Of a stretch of 64,000 nt of DNA, positions 9,936 to 21,713 are shown piece by piece; the first letter of the stretch is position 1, and the number at the start of each line of letters is the position of its first letter. The notes under the pieces were generated by a model that saw nothing but the letters and a program-made list of their open reading frames with translations, was not told the origin of the DNA and made no database searches. A program made the translations under genes and the position numbers. The DNA is from Laburnicola sp. R22_1 (lineage: Eukaryota; Ascomycota; Dothideomycetes; Pleosporales; Didymosphaeriaceae). Location of the stretch: assembly GCA_014281115.1 (NCBI GenBank), contig JACONQ010000003.1, forward strand, positions 2,666,001-2,730,000, read 5' to 3'.

Positions 9936-11689
9936 GGTAAACCTTACTTTAACGCGACAAGTACTTATACTAAGTAGAATTCTAATACTAATAAGTTGCT
10001 TCTAAGCTATACGCGTGCTTAAATAAAAGAAGAGGGAGTATAATAAGTATTCTGCTAATAATTTTGCTAAACCTATAGTTTATTTTGTTAGTTAGAACTT
10101 TTCCATCTTTGCTTATAGTTATAGAAGCTAAGAATTTAGACTATATCTAGTTAAAGCTTCTACTATATAAGCTATTTTTTAATTACTACCTACCTACTTT
10201 TCCTACCTATAAAATACCTTAAACTACTTTAGATAAGTTTCTCTCTTGCCTATATACTACTGCAAATGTCTAGCTGTCTAACTCTCTCCCTACTATAGGT
10301 AACTAGTAGTTACACCCTATAGGTTCTACTTCTTAACTAACTACACTAGAAATAATAGATAGTAGTAGCCTCATTACTAAGTATACTATACTAAAAGATT
10401 ACCTATCTCTCTATAAGTAGGCTATAAGTGTTAATATAAAGATATTAGACTATAGTAAAAATACTATTATAAGTAATATAGCAAAGACTACTTTCTTGCT
10501 CTTATTCTTTTAAGCAAAGTGTTATACTAAGTGCTCTTTAGTGTTACTATCCTAGGCCTCCTTAAACTAAAGCCTAAGCCTAGTATATAATAGTATATAT
10601 GTATAGTTAGTATTATTATCTCTATCTACTTATTACTTTTATAATTTAAGTTAGCTAGACTTTCTATATAGAGGTAGTTCTCTGCGTAGGCTTAAGAATA
10701 TAGAAGAGATTATTAAGCTTAGTAACTATTTTCTTTAAGAAGATATAGTAAGCTTTATAGAGTCCTATTGCTATAGATAGCAATTAGAGGGCCTCTAGCA
10801 CCACCCTCTACTAAGCAATCTAGCTACTAGCAGCTTAGTAGTAGAGAGAATACTTAAAAGCCTTTGCTATGCTAAGACTACTAAGTATAACTCTACTATA
10901 GATCTAGTTAGGCTTAGAATAGCAAGGATTTTTCTTTATTATTATTTTAAGTAAAAAGGCATTAATATATAGAAAAATCCAAACCTTCTAAACCTACTTT
11001 CCTAGAGTAAGAGGATATTTGGCATTATTCTAACTATAATTCTATAAGATATATATACCTACTATAACAAACTAGTTAGTCTATAAGTAAGGAAGAAGCG
11101 CTAATAGAGCGTAAAAGATTATAAAAAGCTAGGTAAATAATAGTCTATTTTAGTAGCCTACCTAGAAATTAGAATTATAGTAACTTATAGTAAGAGCCTT
11201 AAAACTTATATAAGAGATTTAAGTCTACGCTTAGAAGTTTATTATCTATTAATAGTATTAGAAATAACAGAAAATTTATAGAGAGAATAATAATAGCTCT
11301 ATTAATATATATACTAAATATATACTCTTAAGGCGTTAGAGCTAACTAAATAGCAGACCCTTTTATTTAATATATTATAGAGTGAGCCCTAATATTCGCT
11401 TAGCTAGTAGCAAAGATAATGGCTAATATTAATAGATATAAATAAGAAAAGAAGAAAGAGCGCTATAAAAAGAATAAATAGTAGCTAGTAGCCCCTAAGA
11501 AAAACTTTATATAGCTTATTTTATTATAAAAGGCTTAGTATTATTAAACCACACTCTACAGAAAATGTTATATAATTTATTTTTAGCAGGTTGCAGAAGA
11601 GAAATCCTCTAAAACCTGCTTAGTAATAAGTATAGCTATAGTAGGGGCAATTACTTCTACGTATTATGCCTTTCTACATAGCTCTATAG
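9936..11689 (+). pseudogene. unrecognised coding-like relic between two LTR-like repeats
   Basis: On the plus strand, roughly 10240-11640 reads as a protein-like sequence if TAG/TAA are taken as mutated Gln/Trp codons. It has a basic, Gln/Tyr-rich composition and a Lys/Arg-rich tail (about 11440-11500). I do not recognise a family. Its position between direct repeats suggests the internal part of a short LTR element, possibly gag only. No RT or integrase motif is seen. A hairpin (AGCAGGTT...AACCTGCT) lies at about 11587-11622. Confidence 0.4.
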
Positions 11690-11928
11690 GGCTCTATACA
11701 GCGTATCTTAGTGTAAGCTAAATAGCCTAGTATAAAATAGGCCGCTATTTTACTCTATTAAGGATAGTATATCTAGGTTCTTTGACTCCTTTTGCCTTTA
11801 TGCTATACGTTTACTTCTTCCTCTTTCCACTTTATAGTCTCTAATTAAGAATATTCTATCCTATAATCTTTTCTATACTGCTACTTTAAACATATCTACT
11901 TTTTAATATTATATACTATATCTTTTAT
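11690..11928 (+). repeat. LTR-like direct repeat, right copy
   Basis: Partner of 9700-9935. This copy has the extra segment GTGTAAGCTAAATAGCCTA that the left copy lacks. Confidence 0.6.
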
Positions 11929-12605
11929 AAAGTGGCACACTATTGCTTAGAGTATTTAGCCTTTCTTTCTATAGGTAAAATATTTCACTACGCAGGACTA
12001 TAAAAATCTTTAAGTAATACTACTTCTTAACCCACTATTCTATAAAGCTTAAATAAGATATTAATATACTTTAGTAAAAGTATAATCCGTTACTAGGGTT
12101 AAATAGTAAAATTATAGTAGTCTTATACATACTTTTAGATATACTTTTAATACTACTAGAAGTTATAATAATAATACACTTCTATTCTCTTATTAGACTC
12201 TATAATAATTGCTACTTTAGAGGCTCTAGAGTATAACTTACTATATTAAAATATAGCTTACAAAGTGTAAAGATCTATAGTAAATAAGAATATCTAGTTT
12301 AGATTTATCTACAAAGATGTGTAGGCCTCCCTACTTAAGTAAGAATCTTATACGCGCTAAGAAAGTGTATACTATACACTAAGCGGCCTATATTATACAC
12401 TTACGCTATACTAAAATAGCCTAAGCTATAGTATATACTTCTTAAAGCTTCTTTTAACACACTATGCCTACTGTCTATTCTTAGAAGTTAAGAGTTAGTA
12501 AGGTAAGGGTAAAGCTATTATTAACCTTCTGCTCGAGCCTATCCTCCTACTATATCTAGCAATATAGATCTAGCCAGCCAAGCTCTAAAACGCTATTTAA
12601 TTAGG
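11929..12605. other. RIP-eroded sequence, nothing recognised
   Basis: AT-rich sequence with dense stops on both strands and no repeat ends or domains seen, up to the solo LTR at 12611. Confidence 0.5.
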
Positions 12606-12610
12606 AGAAT

Positions 12611-12783
12611 TGTTAGATTTGATGGTTAAATGCGATGTAGCGTCTTAATGGATGATGATGATTGTATTGTGTTCTGTTCCAACCGTGTTCAGCTGGTTCT
12701 GACTTCTTCGCTAGTGTGCCAAGCCAGGTGGTCCCTGCTCGATTGTACAGATCCAACCTCACCACAGCTCGTTCTATCTGACA
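12611..12783. repeat. 173-bp solo LTR, essentially free of RIP, with AGAAT duplication
   Basis: The block starts TGTTAGATTTG and ends TCTATCTGACA, so the tips are TG...CA with the short inverted repeat TGTYAGA/TCTGACA. It is flanked by AGAAT on both sides (12606-12610 and 12784-12788). CpA and TpG are abundant, in sharp contrast to both flanks. The open frame 12630-12842 spans it but is chance: it begins inside the LTR and runs into eroded DNA. This is a different family from the 318-bp Copia LTR, though the tips are similar. Its internal region was presumably lost by LTR-LTR recombination. Confidence 0.85.
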
Positions 12784-12788
12784 AGAAT

Positions 12789-13573
12789 ATAGTTATAATC
12801 TTAATAGTCGTTATTATAAGCATTAAATTAGACTTCTTCTAATTATCTAGATAATGTCTAAAGTTTATAGGTGCTTATTTATAAATACTTATAGGTCTAT
12901 CTTTAATACATATTTAATATATAAATATAGCATCTTAACTATCTCTCTATATTAGCTTATACTGCCTATATTAGCGTCGTTTATCTATTATTATCTTTTG
13001 CCTTAATATTAGCCTTGCTAACACTAAGTAGTACTTTAACTATATCTTTATATCTGCCTTATGCAGCCTATATTAGTAATATCTCTCTATAGTTATCTCT
13101 TATATTTAAGTTAATTTTTCTAGTCTAAAGTAATCGTATAAAAGTATTCCTATTCCTATTCATAGTAGCCTATTAGAAACGCGTTTAGTAGTTCTTATCT
13201 ATTTTGTTAAGCTTAGACGTATAACTATAGATTAGCTTAAAAGAAAGCTTAAAAATAGTAGCTTTATATCTACTAGTATATTTATATAGTATTATAAGTA
13301 GTAAGTAGATAAAGGCGTATACTCTTTATTATTATTCTCTTTAATAGTACTTAACTACGCATAGTACTAAATAGTAAGATTATAGTTATAGTTATTCTAA
13401 AGGTACTTCTTTAGTAGGCAAAAGTCCTAGAGCTTTACTATATACGTAGTAGCTATATATACTAGACTATTATATAACTACTTATACAGTAGTTATAGGC
13501 TAACCTTTTTAAGCTAGATAATTTAGAGATTTATTTATACCTAGCGCAGATTTAGCAAGCTTTTTAGATACTC
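12789..13573. other. RIP-eroded sequence, nothing recognised
   Basis: No supported gene, RNA or element end between the solo LTR and the hairpin element. Confidence 0.5.
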
Positions 13574-13575
13574 TA

Positions 13576-14278
13576 CAGTGTCCGTGCGCGTAATGCGCAT
13601 GTTCGCGTAATGCGCACCCTTTTACTAGGAAAAGAAAAGAAAATAAGTAACTTTAAAACTATATAACTCTTTAACTACTTTTTCTTTTTAAAAGCTTCCT
13701 TAACTAAAGTTATATGAAATTACTATCTCTATAACTCTAGGATTTTAGTTTTCTAATAATAAATAGTTTTAAGAAAAAAGTATAAAAGTACTAAAACTTA
13801 AGTCTCTAAAATTTAAAAGTGATATTTTTTTAGAAGTAAAGTATATTATTTAAATTATATTTTATATTAAGTTCTTTTTAATAAAATTTTTAATTAGGAA
13901 GTTATATTATCTTTTTATCTTTTTTAAATATAAAATTTAGGAAAGATAATCTATCTTTTTAAGTAGCTATTTATAAAAAAGTCCTAATATAAAATATATT
14001 TTAAAAAGTATACTTTACTCTTAAAAAAATATCACTTTTAAATTTTAGAGACTTAAGTTTTAGTACTTTTATACTTTTGTCTTAAAACTATTTATTATTA
14101 GAAAACTAAAATCCTAGAGTTATAGAGATAGTGTTTTTATATAACTTTAGTTAAGGAAGCTTTTAAAAAGAAAAAGTAGTTAAAGAGTTATATAGCTTTA
14201 AAGTTACTTACTTTCTTTTCTTTTCCTAGTAAAAGGGTGCGCATTACGCGAACATGCGCATTACGCGCACGGACACTA
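13576..14278. mobile_element. 703-bp fold-back (hairpin) MITE with very long inverted arms
   Basis: The two halves are inverted copies of each other almost to the centre (about 13576-13880 and 13980-14278), leaving a short AT-rich middle. Tips are CAGTGTCCGTGCGCG and, inverted, TAGTGTCCGTGCGCG, with TA at 13574-13575 and 14279-14280. Just inside each tip the 12-mer GCGTAATGCGCA occurs twice, 17 bp apart. There is no coding capacity. The tips and TA target suggest mobilisation by a Tc1/mariner-type transposase. Confidence 0.88.
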
Positions 14279-14439
14279 TATACCTAATTTTTTAAATATA
14301 TCTTTTAGCGTCTAAGTATATTGCAGTATTGCTATTTTATTAATTTATACCCTCTATAGCTAGGGTGCTATAGGCTTAAGAGCATGACGTACTAAATTCT
14401 AGAGCGATTCTATCATAGTAAAAGGAGAAAAAGGTAGTA

Positions 14440-14760
14440 AAGAATATAGTAAGTGTTGCTAAGGAGTAGTTAGATCTATAGTGCAGACTTGTAGAGAGCT
14501 AGTTAATAGTTTTACTAATAGTAACGCGTTATAGATACTTATAGTATATAAGTATAAAGTGGTTACTAATATAATTAATAATATATAACTTATTATATAA
14601 TTAAGAACTAAGCGTTATATACGCTTTACTATAGCTAGCTAATATCCCTTATAGTAAAAATAGCCAAAAGAATTATATATGTATATTTAGTATAGAATAA
14701 GCTAAGTCTAAGTGTTTAATTTACTTTAAACTAATTATAGCGTTAGTAGCAGAGCTCTAA
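14440..14760 (+). repeat. dispersed repeat, plus copy (inverted partner at 25.76-26.04 kb)
   Basis: Matches the reverse complement of 25760-26040. Shared blocks include AGCTAGTTAATAGTTTTACTAATAG-type sequence, ACTTATAGTATA, TAACTAAGCGTTA and TACGCTTTACTATAGC. The 25.8-kb partner sits immediately 3' of a pogo transposase relic, so this may be the end of a second member of that family. Boundaries are approximate. Confidence 0.6.
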
Positions 14761-14879
14761 GCGTCAAGGCTAATATACAACTAGAAGATATTATAGTTCG
14801 CTATCTAGTTAAGTTATAGTAACCAGCTAGTAGTATAATATAGACTAACGCAATTAATAATATAAAGAAGTCTTAGGGG

Positions 14880-16200
14880 CGTTTATTATAAAGTATATTT
14901 TAGAGACTAACTATAGGTTAGTATTAAGTACAACCTATCTTCCCTATCTAGGGCGGCTTATAGAGACAGTAAAGGTAAAAGATAAGAATATCTAAGACTT
15001 AGTACTAGAAATAATATAGGCAAGTATTTAAGTTTATATTTAGCTATAGTAGTTATAGGTAGTAACTACTAAAAAGCTATGTAAATAGCAGTGTAATAAC
15101 TTATAGGAAGAGCCTATAGTATAGCGTCTTACTACTATACTATATAAGCTAGACATTAGCTATATCTATAGAGTAACTATTTATATACCTTAGGAATTCT
15201 TAGTGTCCTATATCCTATATATAACCTATAAGACTTATTATTATCTAGATAATTATCCACGTCCCTATCCTCCTCCTAACACTTTCCCCGCACCTCTAGC
15301 CTTATTAGGAGCCTTAGGCTATTAGGGCTAGCATTATAAAACTTATAGAGATTGCTAGAGCTATTCTTAAAGTTAGATATATTATACTACACTAGGTCAT
15401 CTATATATCTAAGCTATTTTATATAGTACTATAGCTTTCTACAATAAATATAGACTTTAAGAATCTTTTCTACTTTATATTTATTATTTCTATTTGTACT
15501 ACTATAACTATGCAAGCGATAGAGCTATAATTCTAACTTTTATTGCTTGTTACTTCTAAGATAGTAACCGCAATTACTAATTTTTCTGCTACTATTACTA
15601 CTATTATTGCTATTAACACTATAATATATTTTAAAATTATAACTATAGTTTAGCACAGCTAGAAGAGATTTTAAACTAAAAAGATAGTTTAGGACTAGTT
15701 CACTATAGCAGGAAGGCTTTTACTATATTTTTAAGAGTCTTGCCTACCTAAGGTGTCGCTTTAATATTATACTTCATATTTAAGTGTACAGCTTACTAGA
15801 CAGAAGGCGTCTCTACTTATATATTAACTATATTTCTTAATTATTAGTGTTGTTATTAGTATTATTCATAGATCTATTCCTACTATTGCTAGTTATGCTT
15901 TTAAGGAGAGCTAACTCGCCTTAGTAGTATTAGATAAGAGTAAAACACTTATAATAGCGTACACTTACCTTATATCTCTATCTTTATATCTATAGGCCGC
16001 TATAGTTAATATATTATAATATAAGCTCCCTAAAGAGTTTTAGTATTTGCCTCTTATATTAGCTACCTAATGTCTATAATTAATAATCTAGTTAGTAGTA
16101 TTAATAGTGTTGGCAAGAGTTCGCAACACAAAGGCCTACTATCTTAAGATTTTTATCTATTAACTAGTTCTAAGCTAAAAGCTTCCTCTATACTCTTTAT
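14880..16200 (+). pseudogene. unrecognised plus-strand coding relic
   Basis: Reading TAG/TAA as mutated Gln/Trp, long plus-strand stretches look protein-like. A Pro/Tyr/Asn-rich segment at about 15240-15310 (NYPRPYPPPN-like) precedes a segment around 15880-16200 with few non-RIP stops. Composition resembles a retroelement gag or accessory protein, but I recognise no domain. It is bounded on the left by the dispersed repeat at 14.4-14.8 kb. Confidence 0.35.
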
Positions 16201-17640
16201 ACTATAGTAGTCTAAGGTTAAGAGTAATATATTATTAAAATAATTATATTTTTATATACTTAAATCTAGGTTGTAAGAGTAGCTATTATTATTATTATTA
16301 ATATTTAATTTAGATTAATTGTTAGTAATAATAATTACAAACTTAACATAGTGTTTAAATAGTTATTAAAGATCTTTATCGTGTTACGATTCTAACCAAG
16401 GTCGAATCCGCACTATACACAGAGAGGAGTAAAATAAAAGGCACTAAAATCTAGCACCTAGTACACAGCAGTAGTAATAAAATATACACAAAATAATAAT
16501 AATTTTATCGTTAATATTTTACACAGCGGCATCGTTAATAGCAGTTAATAAATAGTCTACTATCTAGTATAACTAAGTTATATATTATCTCTTAACTAGT
16601 AGACTATTAGAGAGCTATAGTAGACTGTAAAGTTATAACCGCAGGAGTAGTGTGAGTAATAGAACGCTTAACTATAGTTTAGTCGTCGCGCTCGCAACCT
16701 AGTAGCTATAGCATAACTATGGTTTGCTATACACACAGCGTATAAAGTCTGTCTACTCTTATAATATTAGTAACGTCTAGTACACTAAATCTTTACCTTT
16801 AACTTATACAATACTAAGTCTTTTAAATCTAACTCTTTATTATATATAGTAACAAAATACCTTTCTAGCGTTCTAAGATTGCGTGTTCTAATACCCACAG
16901 TTAGATAGCTACTAGAGAATTTAAAACTAGCATAGATAACTAGCTAGGTAATATTAGCTATCTAGCCTATCTATTGCAAAATAAGGGTTAAGAGGCAGGG
17001 CTACTAGAGGACTAAATTAATTATAATCACACTATCCTAGAGATTACATCTAATAATCTGTTTAGGCTATATATAATTTTTACGCAACTCTAAATCCTTA
17101 ATTGCTAAGTTATTCTTTTATACAAAGACCTAGAAAGAGATACAATAACCTTTATAAGAAAACAATAGCACCTTACTATTATATTACTAGTAAGACTAGA
17201 GAATAGACTAAGATATAGTAGTAAGTGTCTATTAGTGGAGAAGCAAATATTTCTTATATGTTGCTAGAGCGCGCGCGCACAGCTATAGCAAAAGAAGCTT
17301 CTAGTAGTAGTTAAGATTGTGCGGGTGCATAAGGACAATAAGTAGTAAGGGTAGTAGTAGTAGTAGTAAAAGTATAGAGAAGATAGGCGGTAGTAGCAAG
17401 ATCCTAGAGAAGTAGTAAATAGCTCGCCAGTTGTAAGGAAAGATCTACTATAGGAGAGTAATACAATAGTTAGCTTAGTTACTATTATAATTGTTATTAT
17501 TATTATTGCTGTAAAAAATATTATTAAAGAAATTATTAATTACGTAACACAGTGGTTAGTTAAACAGTCGGCCTAGAATTACGTAATATTATACATTAAT
17601 CCTAGGAGAGAGGTTTAAATAGTTATATAATATTTTAAAA
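16201..17640. other. RIP-eroded sequence, no gene recognised
   Basis: An inverted pair GTGTTACG (16381) / CGTAACAC (17550) looks like element tips, but no target duplication was found. The patch at 16388-16412 (TTCTAACCAAGGTCGAAT) weakly resembles one at 25388-25412 (TTCTAATCAAG). Low-complexity GTA/TAG triplet runs lie near 17340-17400. No domain seen. Confidence 0.4.
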
Positions 17641-20600
17641 GAATCTAGGGCTTACCTAAACTACCACCCTTAAAAAGCGCTAGTTTACCTAAGCTCTGCT
17701 TACTTAGGGCTTCTTTAGCAATCCCCCTTAGAATAAAATATTTAACTTTTATTCCTTATTTATTCTAGGGATAGGTACTATATAAATAACTAGTATTGCC
17801 TTTATAACTACACATTCTAAGCTTACTAATATTGTTACTAGCTATATTAAGTTAGTTATTAAAGACTATAAGAATAACGTCTTTAGAAATGCCTACCTAA
17901 TACTAATTTGTCTCTTGCTTAATGCAATAGGAGAGCAAGACTAGTACTTAAATACTTATTAATAATAATATATTTGTAGTTATTAAATAGTATTAGTTTA
18001 GTATACTTATAGCCCTAGGTTAGCTTTGGCTCTAGAGGTCTGTTATAAGAAATAAATTAAAAGTTCTATATTAGAAAAGAATTAAAAGAGATAGTTATAA
18101 CCGCTATTACTACTTCTAAGAGGTCTAGTAGTATACAAGAAATATAGAGGCGCTATAGTTTAAGTAGGGAAAGGTTCTACACTTTAATCTAAACTCTCTT
18201 AGATAGCTAACTTAAATGTATTCGGCGCTCTAGTAGGTAGCAGCTAGCATAAGACAGTATTTAAAATATAGACTTTAAGGGTATATAAGATTAGAGTTAA
18301 ATTAGTAACTACGTAGCTACATAGTATTAGTAGCAATATAGCCTCTGTATAAAGCTCCTCTTTCTTTAGATAAGAAAGTATATAGCTATTCTACTAATAT
18401 TTACTATAGAATAAGGAACTATAACGCTAGCTTCCTATAGGCTAGGTTGTGCTATTACTATACATCTCTTCTTTTTCTATTAGAACCTATCCCCTTAACA
18501 CAGGCTTAGAGAGGCCTATTTAGGTTAATCCACATCTATAAGCTAACTAGAAAGATCCTAATATGGATAGTTAACTTGTTAGCAACCCTAAAACTTACAC
18601 TTAGGCTTAAACTCTTATCTAGGCTTTAGGCTTTGCTAGTCCTTCGCTCCCTATAATTAGTAATACTAAAATATAACACTAGTATTATATAGACTATTTT
18701 ATAAATCTAAGCTTTACTAATCTAATAAATAGTATGGTATAGGCAAGTATATACTATAACTACTACCTGCCTAGCTAAGCTAAGAGTAGAGTAGTGGCGT
18801 ACCCACGCCTTGCTAGCGTAATTATAGTAATATCTAGCTTTTACTAATACTTAGATAGCTTAAGGGCTATTATTTCTCTGGAGCTATATAGTTTTGTAAC
18901 CTTACTAGGCATCTAGATAAAATAGCACTAGTGTAACCCCTTCCTCCTAAGATATAATTAGGGCGTCTAAGGTAATACTATTGCCGCCCTAGGCGCAGGT
19001 AATAATATAGTAGGCTAAAGAGCTACTAGACCTATAGGCTCTAGAAGGGGAACTAAAGAAGAGTGTTAGCAGCCATCTATAAGAGATTTTAAAATAGAGG
19101 GCTGTAGATTTTTACTACTTAGCTATAGTAAAAGTAAAAGAAGTAAAGTAGTTAAAGTCCTAAGAAATAGTAGAGCTCTTTACTAAATCTAAAAGAGAAG
19201 AGTAATAAATAGCGCGCAGCGCCCTTATTATTAGCTAATTAAGAGGGGAAACTAGATATAGGACTAGGTAGTATAGTAGTTACACTATTACTAAGGGGTA
19301 AGAAAATACCTTACTATAAATTAGAGTAATTAAATATAGACTAGGTAAGTATATACTAGTAGCGTCCTATATATCTAAATAGTAGGTTGTAGCCTAGCTA
19401 AGTCTGTGTTATAGAACTCTTATAAAACTAACTTTATAGTAATAATATTCTAGGCTAATTACCTTTCTAAGGCCTATAGTTTTGCAAAATTATTAATAGC
19501 CTAGCTAAGCTTATATAGACCTAGTCTCTTCTACTCAGACGCTATTAAGATATGTAAGACGCTTTCTATTACTGTCATATATAATTAATAATATAATAGG
19601 TTAATAATCTCTAAGATAAGTAGATATATAGCTTCTTCTAAAAAAAAGGAACTAAAAAAGTAGCTAAAATCTATTTATTAGCAGTGCTAGAGTAAAGTGT
19701 AAATACTATAAATACTACTTATCTATAAAAAGGGCAAGGGACCTAGAGCAGCTAAAATATAAAGTAGTAGAGAGCTACTTATAGAATATTAAAGATAATA
19801 TAAGTATTACCTTAGATATAGCCCAGCGCCCTTATTATTAGTCTATTAAAAGGGGCATAATTACTAAGGGGTGAAAAATGCCTTATAGGCGCGTCTAAGC
19901 GACTAATTAGGAGAGAAGGGGGTATTAGAAGTAAAAAGATAATAGAGGAAGAAGGGTAGAATAGTAAGGGCAGCGCACTTTTATATAATAGAGTTAGCGT
20001 ATAGGCTATATAAATGCAGCAAGCTGTTAAGTAAGTATTTATTTCCTGCCTAGAAATAGGCTAGCAAATAAGTATAAGTTAGATTAGGGTTAGGTTCTCT
20101 TATATAAGACTCTAACCCTGACCTAACCTCTACCTATTGATTTTGCGCTAGTAATAGGTATAGATTAGGTTAAAGTTATATAGGCTAGGTTGTATTAAGT
20201 CTAACTAATTATATTTTTTATTAGCTATATGCAATTTTTATAGTAAATAACTATAAAAGATACACTTATTATTATAGTAGTAATTATTACATTTACATAT
20301 TATAGTAAAAGTATAGCTTTAGTATTAAACACATATATTAAACCTAACTAAGCGCCTTACTATTTACTTAGTATCTATATACTTCTTATAGTATCTATTT
20401 GCTAGCTATATATTCTTAGCCTATATAGTAATCGATTTTGTATAAATAGCGTTAATATTAGTATTTATTGTATAGTAGAAGTAGAGTGTTATAAAGAAAT
20501 ACCTTTAAATATTCTAACTAAAAAAGTCTTTATTACCTTCTAGAGAGTGGCTAGCGTAGTAGACTAGAAGTGTCTATATTTCTTATTTTTATCTTGCGCT

Positions 20601-21062
20601 ATTTCCTTAATAAGGCGGCAGAATAGTATTTTCTTAATAAGGGGCTTAATACTCTTTTAGTACTTTTTAATTTTCCTAAGCATAATAGCTATATATTGTT
20701 AGAATATATATATACTAAATAGCTATAATAATAATATACTGCCTAGCTTCTAGTAGTACTTCCTTTTTAGCGTAGTAGGTAGTACTTTATAATTACAAGG
20801 CACCTTTTACGTAGCCTTAGTAGCTAGTAGTTTTTTCTTTTTTACTTAAGTTTTACTAGTAGCTACTTTAGTAAGTTTAAATAGTCTAGTATCTTAGAAA
20901 TTAAGGTTATATAGTAGTTAAGGCTATAGAGTATTAAAAAAAGTAGCTAAGAGGGTAGTAAGGTAGAGTAGCTAAGTAGGTAGTAATGTAAGCAAAAAAA
21001 AACGCTAGTATTATTAGCGCCTTACTTATATTCATAGGCTCCTATAGCTACTTTTTATAATA
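17641..21062. other. RIP-eroded block with a coding-like stretch and a short direct repeat
   Basis: Plus-strand 18040-19200 reads protein-like (Ser/Pro/Thr/Gln-rich) with stops mostly explained by CAG/TGG to TAG, but I recognise no family. The module CAGCGCCCTTATTATTAG ... AGGGG ... TACTAAGGGGT occurs at 19217-19318 and again at 19824-19888. The first copy is longer by an inner segment of about 40 bp. The rest (19.9-21.06 kb) shows nothing supportable. Confidence 0.4.
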
Positions 21063-21067
21063 ATAAT

Positions 21068-21359
21068 TGTCAAATATACGGGTATTCTTAATGAGTTAAG
21101 ATGGAAAAGTGGTGGGTTGATTGATTAATTGTGTGTGTTCTGTCGGAGAAACTCGGCTACCGCGAGAAGTAACTATCTAGTACTAAGTCGCACCAGTACT
21201 ATTTAGAATAGTATAGGGGCAGTGTAAAACAGTAGTGCGCTAGCCTCCTCAGTGTATTTCACAGTGAAATAACAGTGATTTACACTAATTACCACTATGA
21301 GGGGCCATATAATCGTACACACCTACCCACTAGATTTTATAGTAACTGTCTATCTAATA
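21068..21359 (-). repeat. Copia-like solo LTR, minus orientation, ATAAT duplication
   Basis: 292 bp beginning TGTCAAATA and ending TATCTAATA (TATCTGACA after RIP), flanked by ATAAT at 21063-21067 and 21360-21364. It aligns to the reverse complement of the 318-bp Copia LTR along its length but with more divergence and small gaps, so it represents a related subfamily. No internal sequence adjoins, so it is a solo LTR. Its centre keeps many CpA/TpG. Confidence 0.88.
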
Positions 21360-21364
21360 ATAAT

Positions 21365-21713
21365 AATATTTTTATTATTTTTATAATATTAACTATAGTT
21401 ATTATGTACTATTATTATACACTATACTATAGTATTTATTAAGAAAGAGTCTCTAGACGTCCTAGAGAGCCTCCTAAGTAGCGGCCTATAGATTCTAGCA
21501 AATTTTAAGCGTAATAAGTAGGAGGGTCTTACTAAGGTACCTAGTAATTACAGCCTTTTATTATACTATATACTAATATAGATAGGGCTTTACATTTAAA
21601 AATAAAGAAAATAGCACTATTCTTTTATATTATAAATAAGATAGCTCTTAGAAAGATTATTCTACTAACTATAAAGTGCTATTTAAAGGTTCACTTAGTA
21701 ATAGCGTCTATAC
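21365..21713. other. no recognisable feature
   Basis: AT-rich spacer between the solo LTR and the Tc1 element; nothing supportable seen. Confidence 0.5.

Noticed and set aside
12630..12842. 70-codon open frame
   Set aside because: It is simply the un-RIPped solo LTR read through its end; no start context, family or neighbours support a gene.
16397..16412. tRNA T-arm-like GGTCGAATCC
   Set aside because: No acceptor, D or anticodon arms can be formed around it; likely coincidence or an eroded primer-related site.
17340..17400. GTA/TAG triplet runs that look like a CRISPR or satellite array
   Set aside because: Short imperfect low-complexity runs without spacers; a fungal context makes CRISPR implausible.
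16381..17556. Possible 1.17-kb LTR with tips TGTTACG...CGTAACA
   Set aside because: Flanking bases do not form a target duplication and no second copy was seen in the window.
20084..20094. TTAGGGTTAGG, telomere-like
   Set aside because: Fewer than two repeat units, inside eroded DNA; not a telomere or interstitial array.
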